Assembly (NCBI GenBank): GCA_047630175.1
Contig: JBLHVI010000018.1
Span: 1-52,533, forward strand
Direction: 5' to 3'
DNA length: 52,533 nt
Origin: UBA4582 sp047630175
Lineage (GTDB): Bacteria > Pseudomonadota > Gammaproteobacteria > Pseudomonadales > Azotimanducaceae
A program made the position numbers and the translations under genes. A model generated the notes under the pieces. It saw only the letters and a list, made by a program, of their open reading frames with translations, ran no database searches and was not told the DNA's origin. Below, piece by piece: positions 1 through 7,855 of this stretch. The stretch's first letter is position 1. Each line of letters opens with the position of its first letter.

Positions 1-2
1 TT

Positions 3-1079
3 GTGACTAATTTTTTCAGTATCGACCCTGACAGTAACCGAATCTACATCGCCGCCACAGCGGAGGACGCAGAGGATGGTACCGAGGACGGGCGATCTGA
101 GATAGGTGCGATTTACTTACTCGACCTAGTAAGAAAATCAAGCGATGGTGATGGTAGAGAGGGGCTAGAATTTCAGATTTTGAATCGTGCAACCTTTCAG
201 GGGGGCACTGGATCGACGCCCGCGCTCAGTGCAGATGGACGCCGCGTATATGTGTCCGATAACGACGGACATGTTATCGCCCTGGATAGTGAATTGAACG
301 AAATTTGGCGCTTGGATGTGGGTGAACCGCTGGTCGGCTCTATCACGGTGTCACCAGATAATAATGAGTTGTATGCCGTGACGCGCAAAGACGTTATCCA
401 GTTGGTCGACAATGGCGATAGCGGCGCTCGAATGTGGACAGCTGAACTGACAGGCTTCGATGGCTATGCCAATGTCGACGAACAAACCAATTCGCTAACT
501 GCCACGGTGACCGCCAATGGTGTGGTGATTGGGATCGGCGGTGGCAAGTCATTGATTGGTGCAAACCTGATGTTGCATGTAGGCATGGGTTTGCTTGATC
601 GGGAAACGGGTAAACTACGCTACTTTGCTGAAGGTCGAGAAGATTCACTGGCCATGAGCACTGTTGCTAGGGATGGCAGTATTTATGTTGCCCATTCCCC
701 ATTGCGACGTGCCGTTGGCAAGGCGATGTATCCTGAGCTGACGCAAGATATCACCGGTGGTATCGCGCGTTACAAACCTATACGCCTGGACCTCTTAGCA
801 CGCGATGCGATCTGCGCTGCCGAGGCCCGCGGTGCCAATGCCAGTAGACTTAACCAAACAACAGAACTGGCGGCCATCAGCACTGACATCCGTCAGATCA
901 AGGTATTGCTCAACCAGGCAAGTAATGCCATCACCAAGGCCGTCAGCGATGGCGACATGACAGCCGAGCATGCAGGAACACTAAGTGATTTGTTGGAGCA
1001 AAGCGCGGATAAACTAACACCAGCCAAATTGCAAGGTGCGGTAAAGGACTTCACTATAGCCTGTGCAACCTTCGCCTGA
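3..1079 (+). CDS. Beta-propeller (PQQ/WD40-like) protein, 5' end outside the window
   Basis: The frame is open to the left edge, so the first visible GTG is probably internal and the gene partial. The visible 358 residues hold blade-like repeats: SADGRRVYVSDNDGHVIALD, then SPDNNELYAVTRKDVIQL, the spacing of PQQ- or YVTN-type propellers. From about residue 255 the protein turns into a helical, Ala-rich tail. No catalytic motif is visible. It probably acts in the periplasm or at the envelope like most such propellers, but the signal peptide would lie outside the window. Function unknown; a sugar- or quinone-binding propeller enzyme cannot be excluded. Confidence 0.6.
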   Translation: MTNFFSIDPDSNRIYIAATAEDAEDGTEDGRSEIGAIYLLDLVRKSSDGDGREGLEFQILNRATFQGGTGSTPALSADGRRVYVSDNDGHVIALDSELNEIWRLDVGEPLVGSITVSPDNNELYAVTRKDVIQLVDNGDSGARMWTAELTGFDGYANVDEQTNSLTATVTANGVVIGIGGGKSLIGANLMLHVGMGLLDRETGKLRYFAEGREDSLAMSTVARDGSIYVAHSPLRRAVGKAMYPELTQDITGGIARYKPIRLDLLARDAICAAEARGANASRLNQTTELAAISTDIRQIKVLLNQASNAITKAVSDGDMTAEHAGTLSDLLEQSADKLTPAKLQGAVKDFTIACATFA

Positions 1080-1222
1080 GATTACGTCGGGGCGTGGCGC
1101 CACAGCACGATCTACCTAGCACAATTCAGGACCAAGTTGGTTTAAGACTAAGTTGAATCTATTAATGAGGGATGTATTCTAGCGAAGGGTAACAAAGAGA
1201 AATGACGGTCTTCTTGACAGTT

Positions 1223-1260
1223 CTGAATTTATAGATTTAAGAAAATTGCTTTAAATTCAG
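1223..1260. terminator. AT-rich inverted repeat downstream of tRNA-Ser
   Basis: CTGAATTTA (1223-1231) and TAAATTCAG (1252-1260) form a perfect 9-bp stem with a 20-nt loop. It lies 19 bp beyond the 3' end of the minus-strand tRNA-Ser and could end that transcript. There is no classical GC-rich stem or U-tract, so the role is uncertain. Confidence 0.3.
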
Positions 1261-1278
1261 CATCTTGAGTGCAGTAAT

Positions 1279-1369
1279 TGGCGGAGAGAGAGGGATTCGA
1301 ACCCTCGATGAGCTATTAACCCATACACGCTTTCCAGGCGAGCTCCTTAAGCCACTCGGACACCTCTCC
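1279..1369 (-). tRNA. tRNA-Ser (anticodon GGA)
   Basis: Reading the minus strand, the 7-bp acceptor stem GGAGAGG/TCTCTCC, a D-arm with the serine-type GTCCGAGTGGC start, anticodon loop CTGGAAA, a long class II variable arm, a T-arm GAGGG-TTCGAAT-CCCTC, discriminator G and an encoded CCA (1281-1279) are all visible. The anticodon GGA is at 1335-1333, reading UCC/UCU. The 91-nt length and large variable arm are normal for tRNA-Ser. It lies about 98 bp downstream of the SRP RNA gene on the same strand, and the two could share a transcript. Confidence 0.95.
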
Positions 1370-1467
1370 GTAAACTTTTGAACTGTAACCTGTTGAGCCC
1401 AGTGGCAGACTCAAGAGGGGCGCAATCACAGTGGGGTTGTGCTGCTATCTTGTTGCGGAAATTAGAT

Positions 1468-1565
1468 CACCTCAGCCACATCCCGGCACACAAAGTCGTT
1501 GCTACCGTTGCTCCCTTCCAGGCCTGGCGGAGTTCACAATTATTCGTTGCGAGAGGACCGAGGTG
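1468..1565 (-). ncRNA. ffs: 4.5S RNA of the signal recognition particle
   Basis: The minus strand carries the hallmarks of bacterial small SRP RNA: paired ends (5' CACCTCGG with 3' CTGAGGTG), the apical CAGGCCTGGAAGGGAGCA segment with the GGAA tetraloop and asymmetric loop that bind Ffh, and the 3' TGTGCCGGGATGTGGCTG segment, nearly the same as in E. coli 4.5S RNA. The RNA works with Ffh and FtsY in co-translational targeting of membrane proteins. About 98 nt, slightly shorter than the 114-nt E. coli RNA. Small open frames across this segment are not genes. Confidence 0.93.
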
Positions 1566-1573
1566 AAGCGCGC

Positions 1574-1602
1574 AGTATAGCGAAAGAAAAGTCACTTGGC
1601 AG
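1574..1602 (-). promoter_or_regulatory. Sigma-70 promoter of the SRP RNA gene
   Basis: On the minus strand a -10 TATACT (1579-1574) lies 8 bp before the SRP RNA 5' end, with a -35 CTGCCA (1602-1597; 4 of 6 matches) 17 bp upstream. A GC-rich discriminator GCGCGC follows the -10, as in stringently controlled stable-RNA promoters. Start site inferred from spacing only. Confidence 0.6.
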
Positions 1603-1610
1603 ACTTTTCT
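1585..1610 (-). terminator. Hairpin after the LLM monooxygenase gene
   Basis: AGAAAAGTC (1585-1593) and GACTTTTCT (1602-1610) make a perfect 9-bp stem 14 bp after the minus-strand stop at 1624; the right arm ends in a T-rich stretch. It overlaps the -35 of the SRP RNA promoter, so the termination and promoter elements are interleaved. Confidence 0.5.
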
Positions 1611-1623
1611 TAAGAGTCTTTGG

Positions 1624-2751
1624 TTATTTTTTACCTAACGTCTTCTTCGATGGCGCTGACGGAGCAGAAGTAGTTTGTGCTTGCTGCTTGTTAGCGGGGG
1701 CTGCAGTAGTTTGACGGGACTTGAAGTGTGGCATCACATGTTGGGCAAATAGTGTGTAGCTGCGCTGGGTTTGTTGCCAGTCGGCCCAGCGGTGTGCCAA
1801 TTGCAGAAAGCTGCCAAAGCCACCAGATGCCTCTTGCAGGCGCTTAATTTGCTGGATCGCGTCGTCCGCGGTGCCGATCACCGCCATACCGTTGTCAACA
1901 AGCGCTTGCGCGACATCTATGTCAGGCTCGCTGGGAACAACGGGCAAGTGAGTAACTTCGTGGACGTATCGCAACCATTCTTGCAGTCCATGACGCACGT
2001 TATCGAAGGCCTGCTCGCGGCTTTCGGCGATGTGTACGGGCCCTACGAGTGACCAACTGCTGCGTTCTACATTTTTTTTGTGCTCTTTGGCCTTACGTGC
2101 GTAGACCTCCCAGTTGGTGGCGAGGGCGTTGAAGCCACCAGCGAAGGTGGCGCTGATGGACAGCAATCCAAGGCCGTGAATGCCGGCGACACGAGCGCCA
2201 GCCGGTGACGTCTGAGAAGCGACAGCGATATTGACCATAGGCTTGGTAAATGACGTCAGTTGCACTTTAGCCGCTGTGAGTTCAAACCACTCGGTCTTGC
2301 GCGTCACGGTCTCGCCTTTGAGCAGAGGTAGAAGCACCTCTATGGCCTCTAACATTCGGTCTGCCTGTTCCTGTGGTCCAATATCCGTCATAACTGCGTC
2401 TGTCGGTAGCGCGCCGAAACCTACCCCGTAGGACACGCGGCCTCGCGTTACGTGGTCAAGCTGCATAATTCGGTTTGCCAACGTTAAGGGGTGTTGACAA
2501 TGCACTGACGACATTCCGCGACCAAATTGAATATGTCGGGTACGTTGTGCGGCAGCGGCAATGAAGAGGTCGGCGGAGCCGATGGTGTCAACACCGGCGC
2601 AATGAGGCTCGCCGATCCAAGCGGAGTCATACTGTAGGCTATCGAGTAGCTCGATCAAGGTGATGTCACATTCAAGCGCCAGCGTAGGATTTTCTTTCAA
2701 ATGATCAAATCGTGAGAGAAAAATGCCGAATTTGAGTTCGGGGTAAGACAT
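1624..2751 (-). CDS. LLM-class flavin-dependent monooxygenase
   Basis: A 375-residue member of the bacterial luciferase-like (F420/FMN) monooxygenase superfamily. The TIM-barrel signatures are seen: FGIFLSRFDH at strand 1, YDSAWIGEPHC, RTRHIQFGRGMSSVHCQHPL (the usual loop after strand 3), then RGRVSYGVGFG. Such enzymes oxidise varied organic substrates with reduced flavin from a partner reductase, which is not next door. I chose the start at 2751 (MSYPELKF) because GGAG lies 6 nt ahead; an in-frame ATG at 2763 has a poorer site. The C-terminus (about 25 residues, Ala/Gln/Lys-rich) is likely disordered. It is divergent from an epoxide-hydrolase-like gene, suggesting a catabolic pair. Substrate unknown. 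Confidence 0.85.
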   Translation of the reverse strand: MSYPELKFGIFLSRFDHLKENPTLALECDITLIELLDSLQYDSAWIGEPHCAGVDTIGSADLFIAAAAQRTRHIQFGRGMSSVHCQHPLTLANRIMQLDHVTRGRVSYGVGFGALPTDAVMTDIGPQEQADRMLEAIEVLLPLLKGETVTRKTEWFELTAAKVQLTSFTKPMVNIAVASQTSPAGARVAGIHGLGLLSISATFAGGFNALATNWEVYARKAKEHKKNVERSSWSLVGPVHIAESREQAFDNVRHGLQEWLRYVHEVTHLPVVPSEPDIDVAQALVDNGMAVIGTADDAIQQIKRLQEASGGFGSFLQLAHRWADWQQTQRSYTLFAQHVMPHFKSRQTTAAPANKQQAQTTSAPSAPSKKTLGKK

Positions 2752-2845
2752 GAGATACTCCATGACTGTGAAACTGCTCCCGCGAGTCTATGTATAGACG
2801 CGGCGCTGAGTCAACGTCGTTAAATATCACAAGAGGCTTGAATAG

Positions 2846-3811
2846 ATGAGCAATGCCGAGTCCATAGGCGCCACGCCAATGCCAGATCCACGGATAAACA
2901 CTGTTTTTGTTGAGGCCAATGGGCTTACCTTTGAGGTCGATCAGTGTGGGTCGGGTGACAAGCTGGCCCTCTGTCTGCATGGGTTTCCCGAGCACAGTTT
3001 TTCTTGGCGCTATCAGTTACCGATGTTGGCTGATCTAGGGTACGAAGCTTGGGCACCGAATTTGCGAGGCTATGGTAAGAGTTCACGCCCCGGTTATGTT
3101 GAAGACTACGCGATGGCATCATTGTTGGCGGATATTGGCTGCCTAATTGATGCCGCCGGTAAAGCTGAAGTCGTATTGATAGCGCATGACTGGGGCGCGT
3201 TAATTGCCTGGGAGTTTGCTATCCAGAAGATCAGACCGCTGCAGAAATTGATTATCTGTAATGTCCCTCACCCAGCCGCAGCGCGAGAAGCATTTAGCTT
3301 CGCGCAGTTGCGCAAGTCTTGGTATATTCTATTCTTCCAAATTCCACGCTTGCCGGAGAAACTGCTGGGGCGGCGAGGCGCAAAACCCATTGCTGATGTC
3401 TTCCTGACATCGTCGCTTGACCCGCAACGATTTCCTCCGGACGTGTTGTCTTTATACCAAGAAAATGCTGCCCAGCCGGGCGCGCTCACAGCGATGATTA
3501 ATTACTACCGAGCGTTACTGCGGTATCCGTTAAAGGTAAAAAGAGACAAAAATACACCGATGATTGCTACGCCAACGCTTCTTGTTTGGGGTGAGGGTGA
3601 CACAGCTTTAGGTAAGGAGCTAACGTATGCCACCGGAAAGTACGTAGAAAACCTACAGATTCGCTACTTGGCTGATGTGTCACACTGGGTTCAGCAGGAA
3701 GCGCCAGAAGTCACTAATGCGATGATTGATGCGTTCCTGACTGACTCGCCTGTGCCTTTTGCGAAGTGGCAGATGAATCTTGTTAGCGAAGAGGATGCCG
3801 GCATTGCCTAG
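2846..3811 (+). CDS. Alpha/beta hydrolase, epoxide hydrolase/haloalkane dehalogenase type
   Basis: A 321-residue alpha/beta-fold hydrolase. HGFPEHSFSWRYQ carries the HGxP oxyanion motif, IAHDWGALIAW holds the nucleophile as Asp rather than Ser, and VSHWVQQEAPE supplies the catalytic His near the C-terminus; GEGDTALG is the likely acid region. The Asp nucleophile after HGFP and the SWRYQ motif are typical of soluble epoxide hydrolases and dehalogenases, which form an ester intermediate later hydrolysed by water. Cytoplasmic, no signal peptide. It is transcribed away from the LLM monooxygenase with 94 bp between, so an oxygenase-then-hydrolase sequence is plausible but inferred. Confidence 0.88.
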   Translation: MSNAESIGATPMPDPRINTVFVEANGLTFEVDQCGSGDKLALCLHGFPEHSFSWRYQLPMLADLGYEAWAPNLRGYGKSSRPGYVEDYAMASLLADIGCLIDAAGKAEVVLIAHDWGALIAWEFAIQKIRPLQKLIICNVPHPAAAREAFSFAQLRKSWYILFFQIPRLPEKLLGRRGAKPIADVFLTSSLDPQRFPPDVLSLYQENAAQPGALTAMINYYRALLRYPLKVKRDKNTPMIATPTLLVWGEGDTALGKELTYATGKYVENLQIRYLADVSHWVQQEAPEVTNAMIDAFLTDSPVPFAKWQMNLVSEEDAGIA

Positions 3812-3875
3812 TGACAATAACCACGCATTTTTTTCGAATTGTTCTGTTTGCAACAAGAACCTGTAGCGACAAGTG

Positions 3876-5147
3876 TTAGTTTAGCTGTTCGGCAAGAATT
3901 TTAGCGATGGTGCCGTCGTTGAGTCGCAATGACAGCCAGGTATCAACAAACTCTTTCCAAACGATATCTCTCGGTAGCAAGTACGCCTTCTCCTGATAGG
4001 TAAGAGTCTTGCCTGGCATGCTTGCACATAGGCGGTTGTCGAGACTCACCTGCAGCCTAACTTCAATGGCATCGGTAATCATGACGTCAGCCCGACCCTC
4101 TGCTATTTCGTCGAATATACCGCGATTACCTGTGAACACTGTAACCTGAGCATTAGTGATATTGTTCGTCGTAAAGCGCTCGTTAGTGCCGCCTGGATTG
4201 ACAATAATCCGAACGTTTTTTTGATCGATTTGTTTCAGAGAGTTAAATTGCGCGGTTTGCTCACAACGCACAATCGGTGTCTTGCCTCCAACATGATAAG
4301 CCTGACTGAAAAACCCTTGCTGCTGGCGGTCAAGCGTGCGGGAAATGCCGCTCATGGCAATGTCAAAAGCGCCGGCTTGCAGGTCATCAAGCAACGTGGG
4401 CCAACTGGTTTCTACGAGCTGCACTTTGACGCCAAGCGCTGCAGCCAAATCATTAGCTAGCGTGATATCAATGCCCTTTGTCACACCATCAGCCGTTTCA
4501 GAAAAGGGTGCATAATCGCCAGTGGTAGCGACCCTTAAAATGCCGGTAGCGACAATCTGATCAAGTTCGTTAGTAAACTTTTCTACTTCAAACAAGGCCC
4601 GGAACAAGGCGAACTTCGTGGCATCTGATAAGCCTTCAACGTTAATGCTGCGGACGAACTGGGTGGCAAGGGATTTGTCGGTGATGGGGTAGGTCTCAGC
4701 GATGGCGGTTAAAATGGCATCACCAAGGGTTTCTATTCGGGGTCGCAACGCGTCCTTAAGAGACACGGAACTGGTTGGCAGTGGCGTGCCACTGGCCCAT
4801 TCATCGAACCAATAACGTTGTATTTCCTTGGCGGCTTCTATTTGCATGGCGAAAAAGAACCGGCTGGAGGTAGGTGTTAAGCCGAACGCCAGGGCTTTGA
4901 TGGCGGCTTCATCAAGCACCACCTGCTCTCGGGCGACATCTTCGATACCGAGCTTGCGTTGGTATTTGTAAACTGCCACATCATTCATTAGTTGCAGGCG
5001 AGCCTCAATTAGCTCGAACAAGCTGTCGATATGTCGGGCACTACGCTCATCATGTAACGGTACTGCCATGGCGTCGGGCGTAAATGGCATCAACAATGTG
5101 CAGAAAAAAACAAACAGGCCAAGGGATTTAGTCACAGCAATGCCCAA
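3876..5147 (-). CDS. pheC: Exported chorismate mutase (AroQ-gamma)-cyclohexadienyl dehydratase (PheC) fusion
   Basis: 423 residues in three parts. Residues 1-28 are a signal peptide ending PDAMA. Residues about 35-165 match periplasmic AroQ-gamma chorismate mutase: LFELIEARLQL, YKYQRK, IEDVAREQVVLDE and FFAMQIEAAKEIQ; R50, K61, D70 and R73 align with the active-site residues I recall for the secreted mycobacterial enzyme. Residues about 200-420 match PheC, a dehydratase built on a type-3 solute-binding fold: LRVATTGDYAPFS, FDIAMSGISRTLDRQ, VNPGGTNERF, MITDAIEVRLQ, EKAYLLPRD. The predicted result is a periplasmic two-step conversion of chorismate to prephenate to phenylpyruvate (or arogenate to phenylalanine). 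In Pseudomonas these are separate proteins. A general annotation would call it only an amino-acid-binding protein. Confidence 0.88.
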   Translation of the reverse strand: MGIAVTKSLGLFVFFCTLLMPFTPDAMAVPLHDERSARHIDSLFELIEARLQLMNDVAVYKYQRKLGIEDVAREQVVLDEAAIKALAFGLTPTSSRFFFAMQIEAAKEIQRYWFDEWASGTPLPTSSVSLKDALRPRIETLGDAILTAIAETYPITDKSLATQFVRSINVEGLSDATKFALFRALFEVEKFTNELDQIVATGILRVATTGDYAPFSETADGVTKGIDITLANDLAAALGVKVQLVETSWPTLLDDLQAGAFDIAMSGISRTLDRQQQGFFSQAYHVGGKTPIVRCEQTAQFNSLKQIDQKNVRIIVNPGGTNERFTTNNITNAQVTVFTGNRGIFDEIAEGRADVMITDAIEVRLQVSLDNRLCASMPGKTLTYQEKAYLLPRDIVWKEFVDTWLSLRLNDGTIAKILAEQLN

Positions 5148-5292
5148 AAGGATTGTTCGTGCATCTTATCATGAGTTTCGGGGACGTACAGGCTTCGCAC
5201 ATGCTTGCTGAATTTTCTGGGGGGCTGTGATAGTTTCTGTGTTTTTATTGTGCGTCCCTAATCTTCTCTAAGCCTCATCTATAGGAAAATCT

Positions 5293-6108
5293 ATGCCAGA
5301 ATCAACGAGCTCTGCACCACTGCTTTATACGCAGGAAGGTCATATCGTCACGCTGACCCTCAATCGCCACGAAACGCGCAATGCTATCTCCGAAGACGAA
5401 ATGGTCGACGCATTAGAAGCGGCGTGTAGCCGTATCAACGGCGATCAAAGCGTTAGGGTCGTTATTTTGACGGGTGCCGGCAGCGCTTTCTCTTCGGGTG
5501 GCAACGTCAAAGACATGCAGGATAAGAAAGGTATGTTTGGCGGTACGGCGACGGAGATTCGGGATGGCTATCGGCGCGGTATTCAACGCATTCCGTTGGC
5601 GATTCACCATTTGGAGGTGCCTATCATTGCTGCAGTCAACGGCGCAGCTATCGGCGCAGGTTGCGATCTGGCAATGATGTGCGATATGCGCGTAGCCTCA
5701 GAGAAAGCGCTGTTTGCCGAAAGCTTTGTCAAGGTGGGGCTGATTCCGGGCGACGGTGGTGCTTGGTTCTTGCCTCGCGTTGTGGGTTTGTCGCGGGCGA
5801 ATGAGATGGCATTCACCGGCGAACCGGTGAATGCGACAACGGCGTTAGCCTGGGGGATGGTAACCCGGGTAGTGGCGCCTGAGGAGCTACTCAATGCGGC
5901 TAACGAATTGGCAGCACGGGTCGCAGCAAACCCACCATCAGCGTTGCGCATGACGAAAAAGTTGTTGAAGCAAGGCGAGCATATGCAGCTTGAGCCGTTG
6001 CTGGAAATGTCAGCGTCTTTGCAAGCGTTGGCACATCAGACGAAAGATCATGCAGAAGCCGTTGACGCGATTATTGACCGTCGGGCGCCGAACTTTACCG
6101 GTGAGTAG
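5293..6108 (+). CDS. Enoyl-CoA hydratase/isomerase (crotonase family)
   Basis: A 271-residue crotonase-fold protein. The two oxyanion-hole segments are clear: GAGSAFSSGGNVKDM and AAVNGAAIGAGCDLAMMCDMRVAS; VKVGLIPGDGGAWFLPR follows, with an Asp where the second catalytic Glu of many hydratases lies, so isomerase or another crotonase activity is possible. It acts on CoA thioesters in fatty or aromatic acid breakdown, in the cytoplasm. ATG at 5293 sits a few bases after AGGAAAA. It stands alone between the minus-strand pheC fusion and pspF, and ends at a strong terminator. Exact substrate not readable. Confidence 0.88.
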   Translation: MPESTSSAPLLYTQEGHIVTLTLNRHETRNAISEDEMVDALEAACSRINGDQSVRVVILTGAGSAFSSGGNVKDMQDKKGMFGGTATEIRDGYRRGIQRIPLAIHHLEVPIIAAVNGAAIGAGCDLAMMCDMRVASEKALFAESFVKVGLIPGDGGAWFLPRVVGLSRANEMAFTGEPVNATTALAWGMVTRVVAPEELLNAANELAARVAANPPSALRMTKKLLKQGEHMQLEPLLEMSASLQALAHQTKDHAEAVDAIIDRRAPNFTGE

Positions 6109-6232
6109 GGGCTGTACCTGCAACGGCAATTGTCTGAAGCGATTTACACTTGGCCGCTTCAACAAGAAAGATAGCCCTAAGCGCTGAGATACCGCAGGGT
6201 TTAGGTTTGTGCCAGCGTCGGATAGGGGCTTT

Positions 6233-6272
6233 GCAGTGCGCTGATGACTGGCATCAGCGCACTGCAATTTTT
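6233..6272 (+). terminator. Strong intrinsic terminator after the crotonase gene
   Basis: GCAGTGCGCTGATG (6233-6246) pairs perfectly with CATCAGCGCACTGC (6252-6265): 14 bp, 5-nt loop ACTGG, followed by AATTTTT. Oriented for the plus-strand crotonase gene; the other strand lacks a U-tract. Confidence 0.9.
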
Positions 6273-6332
6273 GACGCTGTGCGTGTCGGCTGGTTAGTAA
6301 GATCAGGGGTCGAAGGGCCGTCAAGCTCGCGG

Positions 6333-7412
6333 TTAGGTCTGCTCCAGCAGGTCATATTTCTTAAGGTATCCGCGTAGCTGATGGTAGGTGACTCCTAGCG
6401 CATCGGCGGTTTTCTTCTGGTTAAACTGATTGGCGGCCAGGGCGCGGCTGATGAGTGAGACTTCGAAATCCTGAACGGATTGGCGAAAATCAACCGGGAA
6501 TGTCTCGTTGCTGCCTGCCGCGGCAATCGGCTGAGCAGGGCTATCGGGCGCATTGATGTCAGCGGCTGTATGCGCAGAGCGACTGTTGGGTTGTTGTACC
6601 TCGGGTTGTGCCTGTCGGGATAGTAAGCGGTACGGCGACTCGAAGGGATCCAGCGAAATACGATCAACTTGCGCTTCTGGGTTCTGACTGCGATAGACGC
6701 TGCGTTCGACGACGTTTTTGAGTTCGCGAACATTGCCCGGCCAGTGATGTGCCAGCAGCATGCGTCGGGCGCTGCTGCTGAAGCCGGGAAAATATTCCCG
6801 TCCTAAGTCTGTGGCCATACTCACCGCAAAGTGCTCGGCGAGAATGAGAATGTCCTCGGGGCGGGTACGTAGGGGAGGCAGTGTGATGACATCGAATGCG
6901 AGGCGGTCCAGTAGGTCTTCGCGAAACTTACCCTGTCGGGCCAGTCCCGGCAGGTCATCATTTGTAGCCGCAATCAAACGTACGTCGGTGACCAGGGTTT
7001 TGCTGCCGCCGACGCGTTCATACTCACCGTATTCAATCACTCGCAAAAGCTTTTCCTGTACAAGGGGCGAGGTCGTGGCAAGTTCGTCTAAGAATAGTGA
7101 GCCCTTGTCGGCGCGCTCGAATCGACCGCGATGCAGCTTTTGGGCACCTGTGAATGCCCCGGCATCGTGGCCGAATAATTCTGTTTCCATCAGTGACTCG
7201 CTAATGGCGGCGCAATTCATCTTGATAAATTCTTGGTCCCAACGACTCGATAGATAGTGGAGTCGGGCGGCAATCAGTTCCTTGCCAGTGCCGCGCTCGC
7301 CAACGATTAGCACGGGCTTGTTGAGGGTGGCAATTTGTGACACGTGCTCTAGCACTTCCATAAAGCCGGGTGACTCACCGAGCAGGCGTTCTGAGTGTTG
7401 CGCCTGGGCCAT
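6333..7412 (-). CDS. pspF: PspF, sigma-54 activator of the phage-shock operon
   Basis: 359 residues. Like E. coli PspF it lacks an N-terminal receiver and starts straight into the AAA+ domain: LLGESPGFMEVLEHVSQ, Walker A GERGTGKELIAARLHYLSSRW, the GAFTGA loop that contacts sigma-54, LFLDELATT (Walker B), RLAFDVITLPPLRTRPEDI, then WPGNVRELKNVVERSVYR. A Ser/Pro/Ala linker of about 70 residues follows, longer than in E. coli, then a Fis-type helix-turn-helix (NQKKTADALGVTYHQLRGYLKKY). It hydrolyses ATP to open sigma-54 promoters and is held inactive by PspA. I chose ATG 7412 (MAQAQ) by homology; an in-frame GTG at 7439 would add 9 residues. Divergent from pspA. Confidence 0.95.
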   Translation of the reverse strand: MAQAQHSERLLGESPGFMEVLEHVSQIATLNKPVLIVGERGTGKELIAARLHYLSSRWDQEFIKMNCAAISESLMETELFGHDAGAFTGAQKLHRGRFERADKGSLFLDELATTSPLVQEKLLRVIEYGEYERVGGSKTLVTDVRLIAATNDDLPGLARQGKFREDLLDRLAFDVITLPPLRTRPEDILILAEHFAVSMATDLGREYFPGFSSSARRMLLAHHWPGNVRELKNVVERSVYRSQNPEAQVDRISLDPFESPYRLLSRQAQPEVQQPNSRSAHTAADINAPDSPAQPIAAAGSNETFPVDFRQSVQDFEVSLISRALAANQFNQKKTADALGVTYHQLRGYLKKYDLLEQT

Positions 7413-7638
7413 GTTTGAATACTCTATGTTGTTTCGCACCTCGGCTAGTTGATCGTTACCGGGTAGTTGCTGGTGGTAGTCGCTAGTCGATGTCTGTGGG
7501 AAATATACTAATAGTTAGCCAGGTTCACTAAATCATGAGTAATTTACGCTTGAGAGGCATGTTACTACAATTCTCAAAAATACAGAAAAATTATATTTAT
7601 CAGTAAGATAGAGTGCCTGTTGAGGGGTTTATCAGGGT

Positions 7639-7654
7639 TGGCACAGTTTGTGGA
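7639..7654 (+). promoter_or_regulatory. Candidate sigma-54 promoter for pspA
   Basis: TGGCACAGTTTGTGGA keeps the -24 TGGCAC box exactly, and the -24/-12 spacing, but has GG where the -12 element normally has GC. The presence of PspF next door makes a sigma-54 promoter here expected; the weak -12 box keeps the call tentative. Confidence 0.42.
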
Positions 7655-7736
7655 TGTACAAATATAGGATTTAGCGATAAACCAAGATGGAAGGAGCGTA
7701 TTCCGCCATGATGAAGTATCGCTGGTGCCAGTGTTA

Positions 7737-7832
7737 TTCGATGAAGTTGTTACTGACGATGCGCTTTATTTACGGAAGTCGTCATCTACGGTAGCCGTTA
7801 TTTACGAAAGTTATGGTTCACAAAAGCTGTCA
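7737..7832 (+). repeat. Six 16-bp degenerate tandem units upstream of pspA
   Basis: In a strict 16-bp register the last four units (starting 7769, 7785, 7801, 7817) read TTTACGGAAGTCGTCA, TCTACGGTAGCCGTTA, TTTACGAAAGTTATGG and TTCACAAAAGCTGTCA; consensus TTTACGRAAGYYGTCA. The unit at 7737 (TTCGATGAAGTTGTTA) matches at 11 of 16 positions and the one at 7753 is more decayed. The array ends 23 bp before the pspA ATG. A 16-nt period is not a codon multiple, so it is not coding repeat. Role unknown. Confidence 0.7.
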
Positions 7833-7855
7833 TTCATTACAAGAGGTTTAGGGAT

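Larger units (their letters stand above)
7413..7855. promoter_or_regulatory. pspF-pspA divergent control region
   Basis: 443 bp without a gene. It contains an AT-rich part (7500-7620, plausible PspF/IHF binding territory, inferred), a sigma-54-like element at 7639-7654 and a 16-bp tandem repeat array at 7737-7832 just before the pspA start. A 5' leader of about 190 nt for pspA would follow if the sigma-54 site is used. No small reading frame looks real. Confidence 0.55.

Noticed and set aside
1378..1714. Two small plus-strand open frames
   Set aside because: They cover the SRP RNA gene, its promoter and the end of the LLM gene on the other strand; composition is not protein-like.
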